Positions 1-8,610 are shown, counted from the stretch's first letter. The stretch is 64,000 nucleotides of DNA from JBBITI01 sp963735055 (GCA_963735055.1 CAVTJN010000019.1:521695-585694), one strand, 5' to 3'. Notes: a model not told the origin generated them from the sequence alone. Made by a program: numbers and translations.

Positions 1-1
1 C

Positions 2-1132
2 GGCGAACGGACGGACCTGATTACCCCCGGCATCGCCGGCGACGTGTCGCCCATGGAGTGGTCGTTGGACGGTACCCGAATTCTGCTCGCCCAGTCACAA
101 ATGGCGGTACAGCGTCTTCTCCTCCACGATCTGTTGACCGGCAAGACAACGCGGCTTGATCACCCGGGTGGCTTCTACGGCCTGGCCGCCCCTTTTACTT
201 CGGCAACCGCCATCGGCGGCGACGAAATCGTGATCGGCTGGCAGGACTCGACCCACCCGCCGCAGTTGGTCGCCCTGGATGGCCACACGGGGCGAAGAAC
301 CCGTACCGTCCTCCCCGCCGGCCGTGTGCCGCGGGGCAGGCCCTGGCGGCCTGTGACGTTTTCGTCCGGCGACGGGGAGACGATTCAGGGCTGGCTGGCT
401 GTGCCCGAGGGAAAAGGCCCTTTCCCAGTCATCCTGCACACTCACGGAGGGCCCGAGACCCAGACCGTGGAATACTTCATGCCCAATAGCCAGGCGTGGC
501 TGGACCACGGTTTTGCGTGGCTCGCCATCAACTACAGGGGCTCGACGGGTTTCGGCCGCGCCTTCCGGGAGAAGATATGGGGCAATCTCGGCCAGTGGGA
601 GGTCGCCGACATGGTCGCAGCCCGCGACTGGCTGATCTCAGAAGGGATTGCCGCCGAAAACCAGGTGTTTCTTCACGGTTGGTCCTATGGCGGCTATTTG
701 ACGCTGCTCGCGCTGGGAAGACACCCTGATCTGTGGGCCGGCGGCCTTGCCGGCACCGCCACCGTTGACTGGGCGCTGGAGTATGCCGATCTCTCCGCCG
801 CCATGAAGGGATACTCGGTTGCCCTCATCGGAGGCACGCCCGATGAGAAGCCTGCCCAGTATGCGGCCGCCTCTCCCATGACCTACGTGGACCGGGTCAA
901 GGCCCCGGTGCTTATCATCCAGGGCCGAAAGGATACCCGGACTCCGGCCCGTCCGGTGGAGGTGTACGAAGCCAGGATGAAGGCTCTGGGCAAGTCCATC
1001 GAGGTCCACTGGTACGAGGAAGGCCATCTGGGCGGCGGAGCCGAGCAGGAAATCGAACACCAGGAGATCATGATGCGCTTCGCTTACCGGATACTCGGGC
1101 GTTCACCCGGGGAGGGGAGCATCGACGGATGA
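2..1132 (+). CDS. S9 family (prolyl oligopeptidase-type) peptidase, 5' end cut by window
   Basis: Serine peptidase of the prolyl oligopeptidase/acylaminoacyl-peptidase family, expected to cleave short peptides. The frame is open from base 2, so the N-terminal part (most of the beta-propeller) lies outside the window; about 376 residues remain. The C-terminal alpha/beta-hydrolase domain is complete: nucleophile motif GWSYGG (near base 683), acid in QGRKDTRTP and catalytic His in EEGHLGGG near the C-terminus, in the expected order. Upstream are propeller-like segments such as SPMEWSLDGTRILLA. No signal peptide can be judged. The gene ends just before a truncated minus-strand binding-protein remnant, so it may be last in its operon. 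Family assignment is secure; the substrate is unknown. Confidence 0.9.
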   Translation, partial: GERTDLITPGIAGDVSPMEWSLDGTRILLAQSQMAVQRLLLHDLLTGKTTRLDHPGGFYGLAAPFTSATAIGGDEIVIGWQDSTHPPQLVALDGHTGRRTRTVLPAGRVPRGRPWRPVTFSSGDGETIQGWLAVPEGKGPFPVILHTHGGPETQTVEYFMPNSQAWLDHGFAWLAINYRGSTGFGRAFREKIWGNLGQWEVADMVAARDWLISEGIAAENQVFLHGWSYGGYLTLLALGRHPDLWAGGLAGTATVDWALEYADLSAAMKGYSVALIGGTPDEKPAQYAAASPMTYVDRVKAPVLIIQGRKDTRTPARPVEVYEARMKALGKSIEVHWYEEGHLGGGAEQEIEHQEIMMRFAYRILGRSPGEGSIDG

Positions 1133-1199
1133 CGGCGCCAGCCGGGGGTTGCGGGCGCGAACACCGCTCTTCCCGCAACTCCCCGGCATCGCCGATTTG

Positions 1200-2025
1200 G
1201 CACGGCGTCATTCACCTGGCCGGGATTCCAGTATGCCCCGGTGTCGAACGAGATCATACGGTAATAACTACCGATACCCGAACCGGCCGCCAGCAACATG
1301 TCCTCATAGGTCATGCCCTGCCACAACGCCGTGTACACCCCCACCTCCTTGGGCTGTATCTCAAGGTCAACGCCGACTTTGGCCCACATCGCCTTCACGG
1401 CTGACAGAAAATCGACGTTGAAGACCGTGTTCGAACACACGATCTTGGCCTTGAAGCCATTGGGATAGCCGGCCTCCTTGAGGAGGACTTTGGCCTTTTC
1501 CGGGTTATACTTGTACAGTTCCTGCACCGACGCCGGGGCTTCGGCCAGCGGTAGATGCATACTGGCATATTCCTTCAGCAGCGGGAACGGCCAGACATAC
1601 ACCTCGGCATCGCCCCGGTACAGCTGACTCGAGATCGCGTTCAGATCGGTGGCCATGAACAACGCCCGGCTCACCCGCACGTCGCTGGTTGGATATGCAG
1701 AGCCATAAAGGTGCATCGCTATTGAATTCGTGCCGTGCTCCAGATACTTCTTCTGCTGAAGTCCCGAGACGGTCTTGGTGACCGCCTCCGCGTCGTCCAG
1801 CATGTCCACCCTGATCTGGTCTATCTTGCTCGTCCGCAATGCCGCCTGCGCCGTCGACAGATCGGTTATCACCAGCAGCTTGACCCCGTCAACATATGGC
1901 AATTGGCTGCCCTTTCCAGGCCCCACCGGGTCTTTCTCCCAGTACTTGGTGTTCTTGGCAAAGGTGGCTTGACTACCTTCAACGTAGTCCGTGATGGGTG
2001 TCAAGTCATGCCGCGACGGGCCCTC
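1200..2025 (-). pseudogene. Remnant of a family 5 peptide/solute-binding protein, truncated at both ends
   Basis: About 270 residues of the middle of an extracellular solute-binding protein (SBP family 5, ABC peptide/nickel type). A stretch reading YWEKDPVGPGKGSQLPY is nearly the same as YWQKDPVGPGKGNQLPY in the binding protein at 13189-14957, and similarity continues through DLSTAQAALRTSKID and LKEAGYPNGFKAKI. The N-terminal ~300 residues (signal peptide, first lobe) are missing: the frame runs into the promoter of the next, oppositely oriented gene. The C-terminal end decays after GAYWNPGQVND into low-complexity sequence near base 1200. No frameshift interrupts the remaining part. A TTG at 2004 could start translation, but the product could not be exported. 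Read as a gene fragment left by rearrangement. Confidence 0.75.
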
Positions 2026-2026
2026 G

Positions 2027-2056
2027 TTGACTTTTCCCGAGGTGCTGGACTACCAT
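2027..2056 (+). promoter_or_regulatory. Candidate sigma-70 promoter for the URO-D gene
   Basis: TTGACT at 2027-2032, 18-bp spacer, TACCAT at 2051-2056; it lies about 50 bases upstream of the ATG at 2108 and next to the broken N-terminal end of the binding-protein remnant. Weak -10, so moderate confidence. Confidence 0.4.
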
Positions 2057-2107
2057 CTATTGCGGCAGGCCCTACCCCACCCCCACCATGCGAAAGGAGA
2101 TGTCTTC

Positions 2108-3418
2108 ATGACCGAAAGCAAAGCGGCCCTTTACCGGAAGGAGCAACAACGGATCAGAGCCGGAATCGAGCGCAAGCACGGCAAATCGGCGGACCAACTC
2201 TTCCAGGAGAGAGAAAAGCGGGCGCGTGATGCCATTGAGTTGAGAGAGCCTGACCGCGTCCCTTTGACCATCAATGCCGACCCGGCCAACTACACCAACG
2301 TCAAGCGCTCCGCGGCCTACTATGATCCCATCGGCTGGAAACGGGCGGTCAGGCAGATTACGGTCGAATTCGAGCCCGACATGTGCAATGCCGGATTACC
2401 GACTTCCGGGGCGGCGTGGGAAGCGCTGGGTGTGGCCAACCGTCTCTGGCCCGGCGGAGCGCTCCCACCGGACTACGAATATCAGTTCATTGAGATGGAG
2501 TTCCTGAAGGAGGATGAGTATGATATCTTCCTTTCGGATCCCACCGATTTCATGATACGTTACTATTTCCCGCGGATGTACGCGGCCCTGGCCCCGCTGT
2601 CCAAGCTTCCTCCACTCGGCGTGATTCTCAGTGGCTTTGAAGGGGTGACCCCATTGTTCGCCACGCCCGAATTCGAGAAGGTGGCCATGGCATTGCTGAA
2701 AGCCGGAAGGGCAACGCGGCGCTTCCGCCAGGCGATCGGCGATTCTTACAGCGATCTTGCTGAACTCGGGTTTCCCCCATTTTCCCAGTTGGGGGGAGGG
2801 GGTGTGGGCGGCGCCCCCTTTGACACCGTTTCCAGCTTCCTGCGGGGCATGAAAGGTTCCATGCTGGATATGTACCGCCAGCCGGACAAACTGCTTCGGG
2901 CATGTGACATGATCCTCGACAAGCGGATTGCTCACGCCACCCCGGTGGATCCTGCCAAGCGGGGCAACGCCCGGAGAGCCGGAATGCCGCTGTGGCGAGG
3001 GGACAAATCATTCATGTCCGACCGGCAATTCAAGAAGTTCTACTGGCCGGGTCTGAAGCGGGCCTTACAGGCGACGATAGACCTGGGCTACGTGCCCATC
3101 CCCTTCTTCGAGGCAGAATTCGGCGACCGCCTCGAGTGCCTCCTGGAATTGCCCAAGGGCAAGATAATCGCTTCGGTTGAAGACGTGGACACCGCCCGGG
3201 CCAGGGATATACTGAAGGGACATACGTGTGTGCTGGCCAGAGGTCCTTTCTCTTTGAAGCTGGCATCGCCCGGCGATGTAGCCGACTACTACAAGGGAGT
3301 CTTCGACAAGTACGGGAAGGGGGGCGGTCTGCTCCTAAACGTCAGGCTGCCCGACCAGGGTAACATTAGTGATATTAAGGCGATGCTCGCCTCGATCAGG
3401 GAGTACTGCCGCTACTAG
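2108..3418 (+). CDS. Uroporphyrinogen decarboxylase (URO-D) family protein, methyltransferase-like
   Basis: 436-residue TIM-barrel protein of the URO-D superfamily. It is not a haem-pathway HemE: the long N-terminal helix (KEQQRIRAGIERKHG) and the motif REPDRVPL at the start of the barrel are typical of the MtaA/CmuA-like methyltransferase branch that works with corrinoid proteins in anaerobes. A His-x-Cys pair (KGHTCVLARGPF) sits where MtaA-type enzymes bind zinc, but the third Cys expected about 60 residues later is absent (LLLNVRLPDQGN). Start chosen at ATG 2108 because AAAGGAGA lies at 2093-2100; longer in-frame starts would extend into the promoter. A frameshifted paralog lies at 23816-25085. 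Substrate unknown. Confidence 0.85.
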   Translation: MTESKAALYRKEQQRIRAGIERKHGKSADQLFQEREKRARDAIELREPDRVPLTINADPANYTNVKRSAAYYDPIGWKRAVRQITVEFEPDMCNAGLPTSGAAWEALGVANRLWPGGALPPDYEYQFIEMEFLKEDEYDIFLSDPTDFMIRYYFPRMYAALAPLSKLPPLGVILSGFEGVTPLFATPEFEKVAMALLKAGRATRRFRQAIGDSYSDLAELGFPPFSQLGGGGVGGAPFDTVSSFLRGMKGSMLDMYRQPDKLLRACDMILDKRIAHATPVDPAKRGNARRAGMPLWRGDKSFMSDRQFKKFYWPGLKRALQATIDLGYVPIPFFEAEFGDRLECLLELPKGKIIASVEDVDTARARDILKGHTCVLARGPFSLKLASPGDVADYYKGVFDKYGKGGGLLLNVRLPDQGNISDIKAMLASIREYCRY

Positions 3419-3453
3419 CTCATCTCCGGAGGTACCCCTGGTCAGCGTTCCTG

Positions 3454-3482
3454 TTGACAACCGGGAGAGCCTTGGGTGTAAG
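3454..3482 (+). promoter_or_regulatory. Candidate sigma-70 promoter
   Basis: Perfect -35 TTGACA at 3454-3459, 17-bp spacer, weak -10 TGTAAG at 3477-3482. It precedes the unknown gene starting at 3513 and supports that gene being real. Confidence 0.45.
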
Positions 3483-3512
3483 CTGTACAGACAAGCGAAG
3501 GACAGGTCTGAG

Positions 3513-3992
3513 ATGTTGGGATCTCTTTTCCAGAAACGTCCCCGGCGGCCGCCCCCTGAGAATCTGAGGGCGGTGGCCGACAACAAGGGAACGAAATCTG
3601 TTGACTCCCGGGAACAATCCCCGGCACCCCTCACTGCCACCGGAAGCGGCGAGGTGCCTCACGAGTTGGAGAGCCCCGGGAAGAAGGGCCTGGTGGACCT
3701 GCTGGCCGAGCTCGAAGCCAACCGTAAGGCAGCCGGTGAAGCCTCCGCCGAACAATTGACTGCCCTGCGGACCGAAGCCTGGGACGGCAGTCAGCGCGCC
3801 GTACACTCCCTACCCGCCGATCTGCAAAACGATCTGTTCGGCATCTATGCCGACATCAATCTGTTGAACCAGCTTGTCTGGCTTTCGTCCGAGTTCCAGC
3901 CTGCCGGCCCTTCCTTGCGTTCCCGGTACGTCTCCCTTAGCCTGGACATCGCCCACCGGCTTAACGAAGTGGTCCGGTCGCCGCGTTTCTGA
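3513..3992 (+). CDS. Hypothetical protein
   Basis: 159 residues, no family recognised. The N-terminal half is Pro/Arg/Ser-rich and probably disordered (RPRRPPPENL). The C-terminal half (from about residue 65) is predicted helical, with LVDLLAELEANRKAAGEASA and a more hydrophobic stretch LFGIYADINLLNQLVWL; no transmembrane segment or signal peptide. ATG 3513 was chosen because it is preceded by GAAGGACAGG and by a promoter-like sequence at 3454-3482; the frame remains open upstream to 3369, overlapping the preceding gene. Cytoplasmic location inferred. Moderate confidence that it is a gene. Confidence 0.5.
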   Translation: MLGSLFQKRPRRPPPENLRAVADNKGTKSVDSREQSPAPLTATGSGEVPHELESPGKKGLVDLLAELEANRKAAGEASAEQLTALRTEAWDGSQRAVHSLPADLQNDLFGIYADINLLNQLVWLSSEFQPAGPSLRSRYVSLSLDIAHRLNEVVRSPRF

Positions 3993-4007
3993 ACGCTCTT
4001 GAGGCCG

Positions 4008-4036
4008 TTGACAGCGTTTAGTCAATAATGTAACCT
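4008..4036 (+). promoter_or_regulatory. Possible promoter of a small hypothetical gene
   Basis: TTGACA at 4008-4013 with a poor -10 (TAACCT at 4031-4036) after 17 bp; the local region is AT-rich. Only the -35 is convincing. Confidence 0.3.
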
Positions 4037-4084
4037 GAAAAATGCTTGGAAATCTCAACATCCATTTTCTGGAGTCTTAACACC

Positions 4085-4309
4085 ATGAGGGAAGAAACCG
4101 AAATCAAGTTGAAGCGCGCCTACTGGCAGGGTGTCTTCGACGCTCTGAATCCGGCCGAGAAATCCAGGTCCGAGAAATCAGAGAAAGAGAGAGTGACTGC
4201 CGGAGTCTGGCTCACCTCGCTCGACTGGATCCTGGGGCAGGGAGAGGAGTCGGGAAGTACACTGGGCAAGGCCGACGCCACCAGAGAGTGGGACACCCAG
4301 TCCCGGTAG
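4085..4309 (+). CDS. Small hypothetical protein
   Basis: 74 residues beginning MREETEIKLKRAYWQGVFDAL, charged and predicted mostly alpha-helical; no family recognised. ATG 4085 has only a distant CTGGAG upstream; a TTG at 4046 in the same frame is an alternative start. It sits between the hypothetical gene ending at 3992 and the Nudix gene starting at 4503. Possibly real because of the promoter-like sequence upstream, but unproven. Confidence 0.4.
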   Translation: MREETEIKLKRAYWQGVFDALNPAEKSRSEKSEKERVTAGVWLTSLDWILGQGEESGSTLGKADATREWDTQSR

Positions 4310-4502
4310 ATCACTTCTCCTGTCGCCTCAACCATCCTCTTCCAGGCAAGGCACAGACACCTCCGATTTCTCCGCCCGGGCACCTCATGGCTTCGAGAGC
4401 CCGCTGTGCAACCACTGGCCTTTTCGGCTCAAAGTTCCGATGGTCTGTGGACAGAGTTGCAGCAGCCTGCGGCAAGGCAATCCGAGAACGGGAGACAACG
4501 AT

Positions 4503-4940
4503 ATGGCCCGGCTGGTTCCAGCTGCCTCCGCCTTGGTGGTACATGGAGACCGCATCCTGTTTGTGCGCAGTACTAGGACCCAAGAGCTGTGGGCTTTCCC
4601 CGGCGGCAAAGCGGAACCAGGCGAAACACCTCTGCAGACCGCCATCCGGGAGGTCAGGGAGGAAGTCGGGTTGGACGTACACATAACCGGAGAGCTGGGC
4701 ACGTACGTCACTGGATCCGGATTCGCAATCGTCTGTTTTGCCGCCACGGCCGTTGGCCTCGATCTGAAGCTGGATACTCACGAGATTATCGAGGCTCGAT
4801 GGTGCACCCTGGAAGATGGCTTCGATTTGAGCTTGATCTCCACCGTGCGTGAGGCGCTGGAGAAGTTCGCCCTGACGCGGGTCGAGGGTCCGTCCCAAAA
4901 TGACCGGCCTCGGACCGTTGAACACCAGGCCGGGAATTGA
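4503..4940 (+). CDS. Nudix (MutT-like) hydrolase
   Basis: 145-residue Nudix hydrolase, expected to cleave nucleoside diphosphates linked to another moiety, as in house-cleaning MutT-type enzymes. The complete Nudix box is visible at residues ~36-58: GGKAEPGETPLQTAIREV followed by REEVGL, matching Gx5Ex7REUxEExGU with all metal-binding glutamates. Start ATG 4503 follows GGGAGA. The extra ~20 residues after the fold (VEGPSQNDRPRTVEHQ) are probably a disordered tail. Closest in form to the MutT/NudC-like single-domain group; exact substrate cannot be read from sequence. The next gene on the same strand is an activase, but no operon link is evident. Confidence 0.9.
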   Translation: MARLVPAASALVVHGDRILFVRSTRTQELWAFPGGKAEPGETPLQTAIREVREEVGLDVHITGELGTYVTGSGFAIVCFAATAVGLDLKLDTHEIIEARWCTLEDGFDLSLISTVREALEKFALTRVEGPSQNDRPRTVEHQAGN

Positions 4941-5000
4941 ATATCATGGCATAGGAAGCAAGCCGGACGCATCGGAATGGCGGACTGGGGGTGATTCCAC

Positions 5001-5840
5001 ATCTACTTTGCGGGCATTGATATCGGATCTGCGATGACCAAGGTGGTGGTCACCGCGGAAGCCGCGGTCCACTCCACCGTCACGTACCGCACGGCGCCCG
5101 AGCACCGGCGACTGGCCAACGTGGTGATGGAGGAGGCCCTCGCCCGTTGCAGTCTGTCTTTCGATCAACTTTCCTACGTCGTGGCCACCGGCTACGGCCG
5201 GATGAGCGTTCCCTTCGCCGACCGCCAGATCACCGAACTGAGCTGCCATGCCAGGGGTGTGGCAAGCGTATTCCCCAATGCCAGACTGGCAATTGACGTC
5301 GGCGGCCAGGACGCCAAGGCTCTCAGGATCCGGGATGGCAAACTGGTCGACTTCGTCATGAATGACAAGTGCGCCGCCGGCACCGGCAGGTTTCTCGAGA
5401 TCATCGCCCGGGCGCTCGGCTTGAATGTCGAGGATCTTGGCGGTATTTCGGCAAAGGCCCTCAGCAAGACCCATATCAGCAGCACCTGTACCATCTTCGC
5501 GGAGCATGAAGTAGTCTCCCGACTCTCGGAAGGTGCCCCGCTCCCAGACATAATCGCCGGTCTTCACGAATCCATTGCCAGCCGCGTCGGCAGAATGGCC
5601 AGGAGGCTGAAGGTCGAGCCCGATCTGGTTTTCACCGGGGGCGTCGCCAAGAACACCGGGGTTGTCAGCGCCCTCGAAGAACAGATGGGCCTCAAGATAC
5701 TGGTCCCCGACGAACCGCTGCTGAGCGGCGCCCTGGGGGCGGCCCTGCTGGGGAGAGACATCACGTTGCAGGCTCTGGCGAAAAACGAGCCGGTCGTGAG
5801 AGGGCCGCGCCGCCTGGAATCGGCCACATTCTTCGAATAG
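5001..5840 (+). CDS. BcrA/BadF/BzdQ-type ATP-dependent activase (first of pair)
   Basis: ATPase of the ASKHA fold in the family that activates 2-hydroxyacyl-CoA dehydratases and drives ATP-dependent benzoyl-CoA reductases by passing electrons from a bridging [4Fe-4S] cluster. Visible: phosphate-1 motif GIDIGSAMTK, DVGGQDAKA, the two cluster cysteines in KCAAGTGRF and SSTCTIFAE, and the adenosine motif FTGGVAKN. The family start (YFAGIDIGS) lies upstream of the first ATG (5034), but the codon at the expected start, 5001, is ATC and no ATG/GTG/TTG precedes it after the stop at 4992. This suggests a single-base error or an unusual start. Twelve bases before the paralog, so probably co-translated as a heterodimer. 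No dehydratase or reductase subunits lie nearby. Confidence 0.85.
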   Translation: MYFAGIDIGSAMTKVVVTAEAAVHSTVTYRTAPEHRRLANVVMEEALARCSLSFDQLSYVVATGYGRMSVPFADRQITELSCHARGVASVFPNARLAIDVGGQDAKALRIRDGKLVDFVMNDKCAAGTGRFLEIIARALGLNVEDLGGISAKALSKTHISSTCTIFAEHEVVSRLSEGAPLPDIIAGLHESIASRVGRMARRLKVEPDLVFTGGVAKNTGVVSALEEQMGLKILVPDEPLLSGALGAALLGRDITLQALAKNEPVVRGPRRLESATFFE

Positions 5841-5851
5841 GTGATGGTGTT

Positions 5852-6628
5852 GTGACCTGGTTCATGGGAATCGATGTCGGGTCGAAAACGAGTAAGGGCG
5901 TTCTGGTGGAGAATGGTGACGTGATTGTCTCCCACACCATCCCCTCCGGGACCGACTACCGGGAAAGCGCCGAGGAATTGCGGCGCCGCCTCCTGGACGG
6001 CGCCGGCCTGACCTTCACGGACATCGCCCGAACCGTGGCCACCGGCCACACCGGTTGCGTGCCCTTCGCCAACGAATACGCCACCGACATTCAATGCTGC
6101 GCCCGGGGCATCAACCGGATCTACCCGTCGGTGAGGACCGTTATTGATATACAGGGACAAGCCAGCCAGGTGATCCGCGTCGGCCCGGGCGGACTGGTGC
6201 ACAACTTCGCCGTCAGCGAGAAATGCGCCGGCGGCAGCGGACGCTTTCTTGACGTGGTCGCCAACGTGTTGCAGATAGAAATCGAGGACGTCGGACCATT
6301 ATCGCTCAAGTCCCGGCGGCCGGTGGTTTTCTCAACCGGGTGTGCCGTATTTGCCGAATCCGAGGCCATCTCAAGAGTGGCTGAGGGCATGACCCCGGAG
6401 GACATCCTGGCCGGCGTCCACAAGTCGCTGGCAGACAAGATCTACGCCCTGGTGGCGCGGGTCGAACTCGAAGAGCCATGTGCCATCAGCGGCGGGGGTG
6501 GACTTAACATCGGACTGGTGAGGAGCGTCGAGGATAGACTGGGCATCCGCATCCTGGTCCCGCCCCAACCTCAATACACGGCCGCCCGGGGCGCCGCCTC
6601 GATTGCCCGGGAACGTACCTCCGGCTAG
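5852..6628 (+). CDS. BcrD/BzdP-type ATP-dependent activase (second of pair)
   Basis: 258-residue paralog of the preceding gene, starting at GTG 5852. Visible: GIDVGSKTSKG, IDIQGQASQ, cluster cysteines in KCAGGSGRF and STGCAVFAE, and the adenosine motif AISGGGGLN. Two different activase subunits side by side is the arrangement of class I benzoyl-CoA reductase (BcrAD, BzdPQ) and of the corresponding archaeal-type systems, rather than the homodimeric HgdC type. The pair might instead reactivate a corrinoid or other low-potential protein linked to the nearby URO-D protein; that is inference. Expected cytoplasmic and oxygen-sensitive. Confidence 0.85.
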   Translation: MTWFMGIDVGSKTSKGVLVENGDVIVSHTIPSGTDYRESAEELRRRLLDGAGLTFTDIARTVATGHTGCVPFANEYATDIQCCARGINRIYPSVRTVIDIQGQASQVIRVGPGGLVHNFAVSEKCAGGSGRFLDVVANVLQIEIEDVGPLSLKSRRPVVFSTGCAVFAESEAISRVAEGMTPEDILAGVHKSLADKIYALVARVELEEPCAISGGGGLNIGLVRSVEDRLGIRILVPPQPQYTAARGAASIARERTSG

Positions 6629-6695
6629 GCTGTAACCGGGAACAGCATCGCCCGGTCCGTGCTCCGATGGTCGACAGATCCAGATCACCGGCGGG

Positions 6696-7463
6696 TCACT
6701 GGACGTCAATCATCCTGTAAGTATCACGGAGTACCATCATGGCATCGCCGACGGGCGTGTATTCATGGCCAACATATCCGTCAAAGTCGGTGGCGGCAAT
6801 CGCCCTCATGATGCCCACGTAGTTCAACTCCTGTGTGTCGTCAATGTTGTTTCGTCCAGGATTACCCGCAATGTGGAAGTGCCCGATGTACTGAATGTTC
6901 TCGGTCACCGTCCTGATTATGTCACCTTCCATAATCTGCATGTGGTAGATGTCGTAGAGAAGCTTGCAGTTGGGTGAATTCACTCTCCGGCAGACTTCCA
7001 CGCCCCACCTGGTGTGGTCCGCCTGATAGTCCGGGTGGTCAACTTTGCTGTTACACAACTCAATCATCAGGACCACGCCAGCCTGTTCGGCCAGCTTGAT
7101 CACCCGCCGCAGACCCTCGGCGCTGTTCTCGATGCCTTCATCATCGGACAGCCCGGAGCGGCTACCGGATAGACAGATCAGATTCCGAATATCATTGGCC
7201 GCGGCGATTTCGATATTCTTCTTCAGTTCCTCTTCGATGCGGGCATGGTTCTCCCGGCGATTCAGCCCCTCGGAAAATGTGCCGTGACCCCCTATCCCGA
7301 TGACCCTCATGCCGGCTGCCTTAACTGCCGGCCACAGTTCGGGACGGACGAGCTCGACACCCTGTATCCCCAAGGCACTGGCTTCCTTGATGACCGTTTC
7401 CGGTTCGTAGTTGGTATTGCGGGTAAAGCGCCCCAGTACCACGGATTGTTTGATCCTGGCCAT
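6696..7463 (-). CDS. Sugar phosphate isomerase/epimerase family (xylose isomerase-like TIM barrel)
   Basis: 255-residue TIM barrel of the AP-endonuclease-2/sugar-isomerase superfamily, resembling hydroxypyruvate isomerases and IolE/IolI-type enzymes. Metal-site motifs visible: MIELCNSK, LLYDIYHMQIMEGD, GHFHIAGNPGRN and YVGHEYTP, giving the usual Glu/Asp/His/Glu set. Start ATG 7463. Last gene of a minus-strand group (SDR, EthD-like, epimerase, Zn-dehydrogenase, this gene) with a 53-bp gap to the dehydrogenase, consistent with one catabolic operon acting on a polyol, sugar acid or similar compound. Specific substrate unknown. Confidence 0.8.
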   Translation of the reverse strand: MARIKQSVVLGRFTRNTNYEPETVIKEASALGIQGVELVRPELWPAVKAAGMRVIGIGGHGTFSEGLNRRENHARIEEELKKNIEIAAANDIRNLICLSGSRSGLSDDEGIENSAEGLRRVIKLAEQAGVVLMIELCNSKVDHPDYQADHTRWGVEVCRRVNSPNCKLLYDIYHMQIMEGDIIRTVTENIQYIGHFHIAGNPGRNNIDDTQELNYVGIMRAIAATDFDGYVGHEYTPVGDAMMVLRDTYRMIDVQ

Positions 7464-7516
7464 ATCGAATGCGACTCCTAGGCGGAAGACTAGATCACGA
7501 GTGGTCCGCCGGCCTC

Positions 7517-8578
7517 CTACTTGGGTCCCGATGTTGGGTGGAGCAGCGTCTTCACGCCCTTGCCCGCTTTCTGATCGGCGAATGCCTGTACCGTGTCATC
7601 CAAAGAACGGATGGAGATGAGGGGTTTGAGATTCAACTTCGGCAGCATCTGCAAGGCCCGGGGAAATGCGTACGGCGAGACCCTGACCGACCGAATACTC
7701 AACTCCCTCGAATACATGAATGACGGCGAAACGCCGATCTCGGCTTCCTGGGGGTAGACTGCCGCCCATACCACGGTTCCGGCGGTCTCCGCCAGGTAAA
7801 GTAGCTGCCGCGCCACTTCGGGCCGTCCGCTGGCTTCGAAGCAGACTGCAAATCCCCGGTTGTCGGTAAGCTTGTTGGACGCTTCCAAAAGGTCGTCTTT
7901 CAGCGGATCAATGACCACATCGGCGCCCAGTTCCTTGGCCAGTCTCCGTTTTTCCGCCACCGGCTCCGAGACAAGTATTCTTGAGGCCCCAGACTTCATG
8001 GCCATCTGCATGATCAACAGTCCAATGGGACCTGCGCCCGTGACGATCACGGCGTCGCCGGACCTCATTCGAGCAATGTCCAGGGTATGCACCGCTATCG
8101 ACAGGGGCTCGAGGAGGGCACCCACATCGAGGGGCACGCCCTGGGGAAGGGGATACACCGCCCCTTCGGGGTATATTGCATACTCGGCCATCGACCCGGA
8201 AGTGGACTTCCTGTTCAGGCACGAGCCCTGCATCATGTTGTTGCAGTACCAGCAAGAACCGCAGTAAGCCTTGAAATCCATGGCCACCGGCTGTCCCACT
8301 TTGAACTCGCCCTTGACGTCTTTACCGATTTCGGCAATCGTACCGGATGCCTCATGCCCCATGATCCTCGGGAAACCCAGTCTCATGGCCGCCGGCGCTT
8401 TCCCGATCATCCAATCGGGGCGCACCCCAAAACCCATCTTGCCTTCAACCATGTGAAGGTCAGAACCACATATCCCGCAATAGGCGATCTTCACCTTGAT
8501 CTGGTCGGGAGCCGTCACCGGTTCGGGTACGTCCTCGACCGCGAGGACATTCACTGCCTTGAGGACTGCTGCTTTCAT
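7517..8578 (-). CDS. Zinc-dependent alcohol/polyol dehydrogenase (MDR family)
   Basis: 353-residue medium-chain dehydrogenase of the sorbitol/threonine dehydrogenase type. Catalytic zinc site: CGICGSD and GHEASG; structural zinc site: CGSCWYCNNMMQGSC, a full C-x2-C-x2-C-x7-C lobe; NAD-binding loop TGAGPIGLL. A ~15-residue insertion (EGKMGFGVRPDWMIG) follows the first zinc ligand, as in some polyol dehydrogenases. The start at ATG 8578 gives the standard MKAAVL N-terminus and has AGGAGGT upstream; longer readings have no family support. Separated from the epimerase by 32 bp. Oxidises a secondary alcohol in the proposed operon; the substrate is inferred only as a polyol-like compound. Confidence 0.88.
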   Translation of the reverse strand: MKAAVLKAVNVLAVEDVPEPVTAPDQIKVKIAYCGICGSDLHMVEGKMGFGVRPDWMIGKAPAAMRLGFPRIMGHEASGTIAEIGKDVKGEFKVGQPVAMDFKAYCGSCWYCNNMMQGSCLNRKSTSGSMAEYAIYPEGAVYPLPQGVPLDVGALLEPLSIAVHTLDIARMRSGDAVIVTGAGPIGLLIMQMAMKSGASRILVSEPVAEKRRLAKELGADVVIDPLKDDLLEASNKLTDNRGFAVCFEASGRPEVARQLLYLAETAGTVVWAAVYPQEAEIGVSPSFMYSRELSIRSVRVSPYAFPRALQMLPKLNLKPLISIRSLDDTVQAFADQKAGKGVKTLLHPTSGPK

Positions 8579-8610
8579 AGCCTGGTCTCTACCTCCTGTG
8601 TTCAACCGCC

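Noticed and set aside
1991..2107. N-terminal extension of the URO-D protein
   Set aside because: It would cover the candidate promoter; a good ribosome site lies just before ATG 2108.
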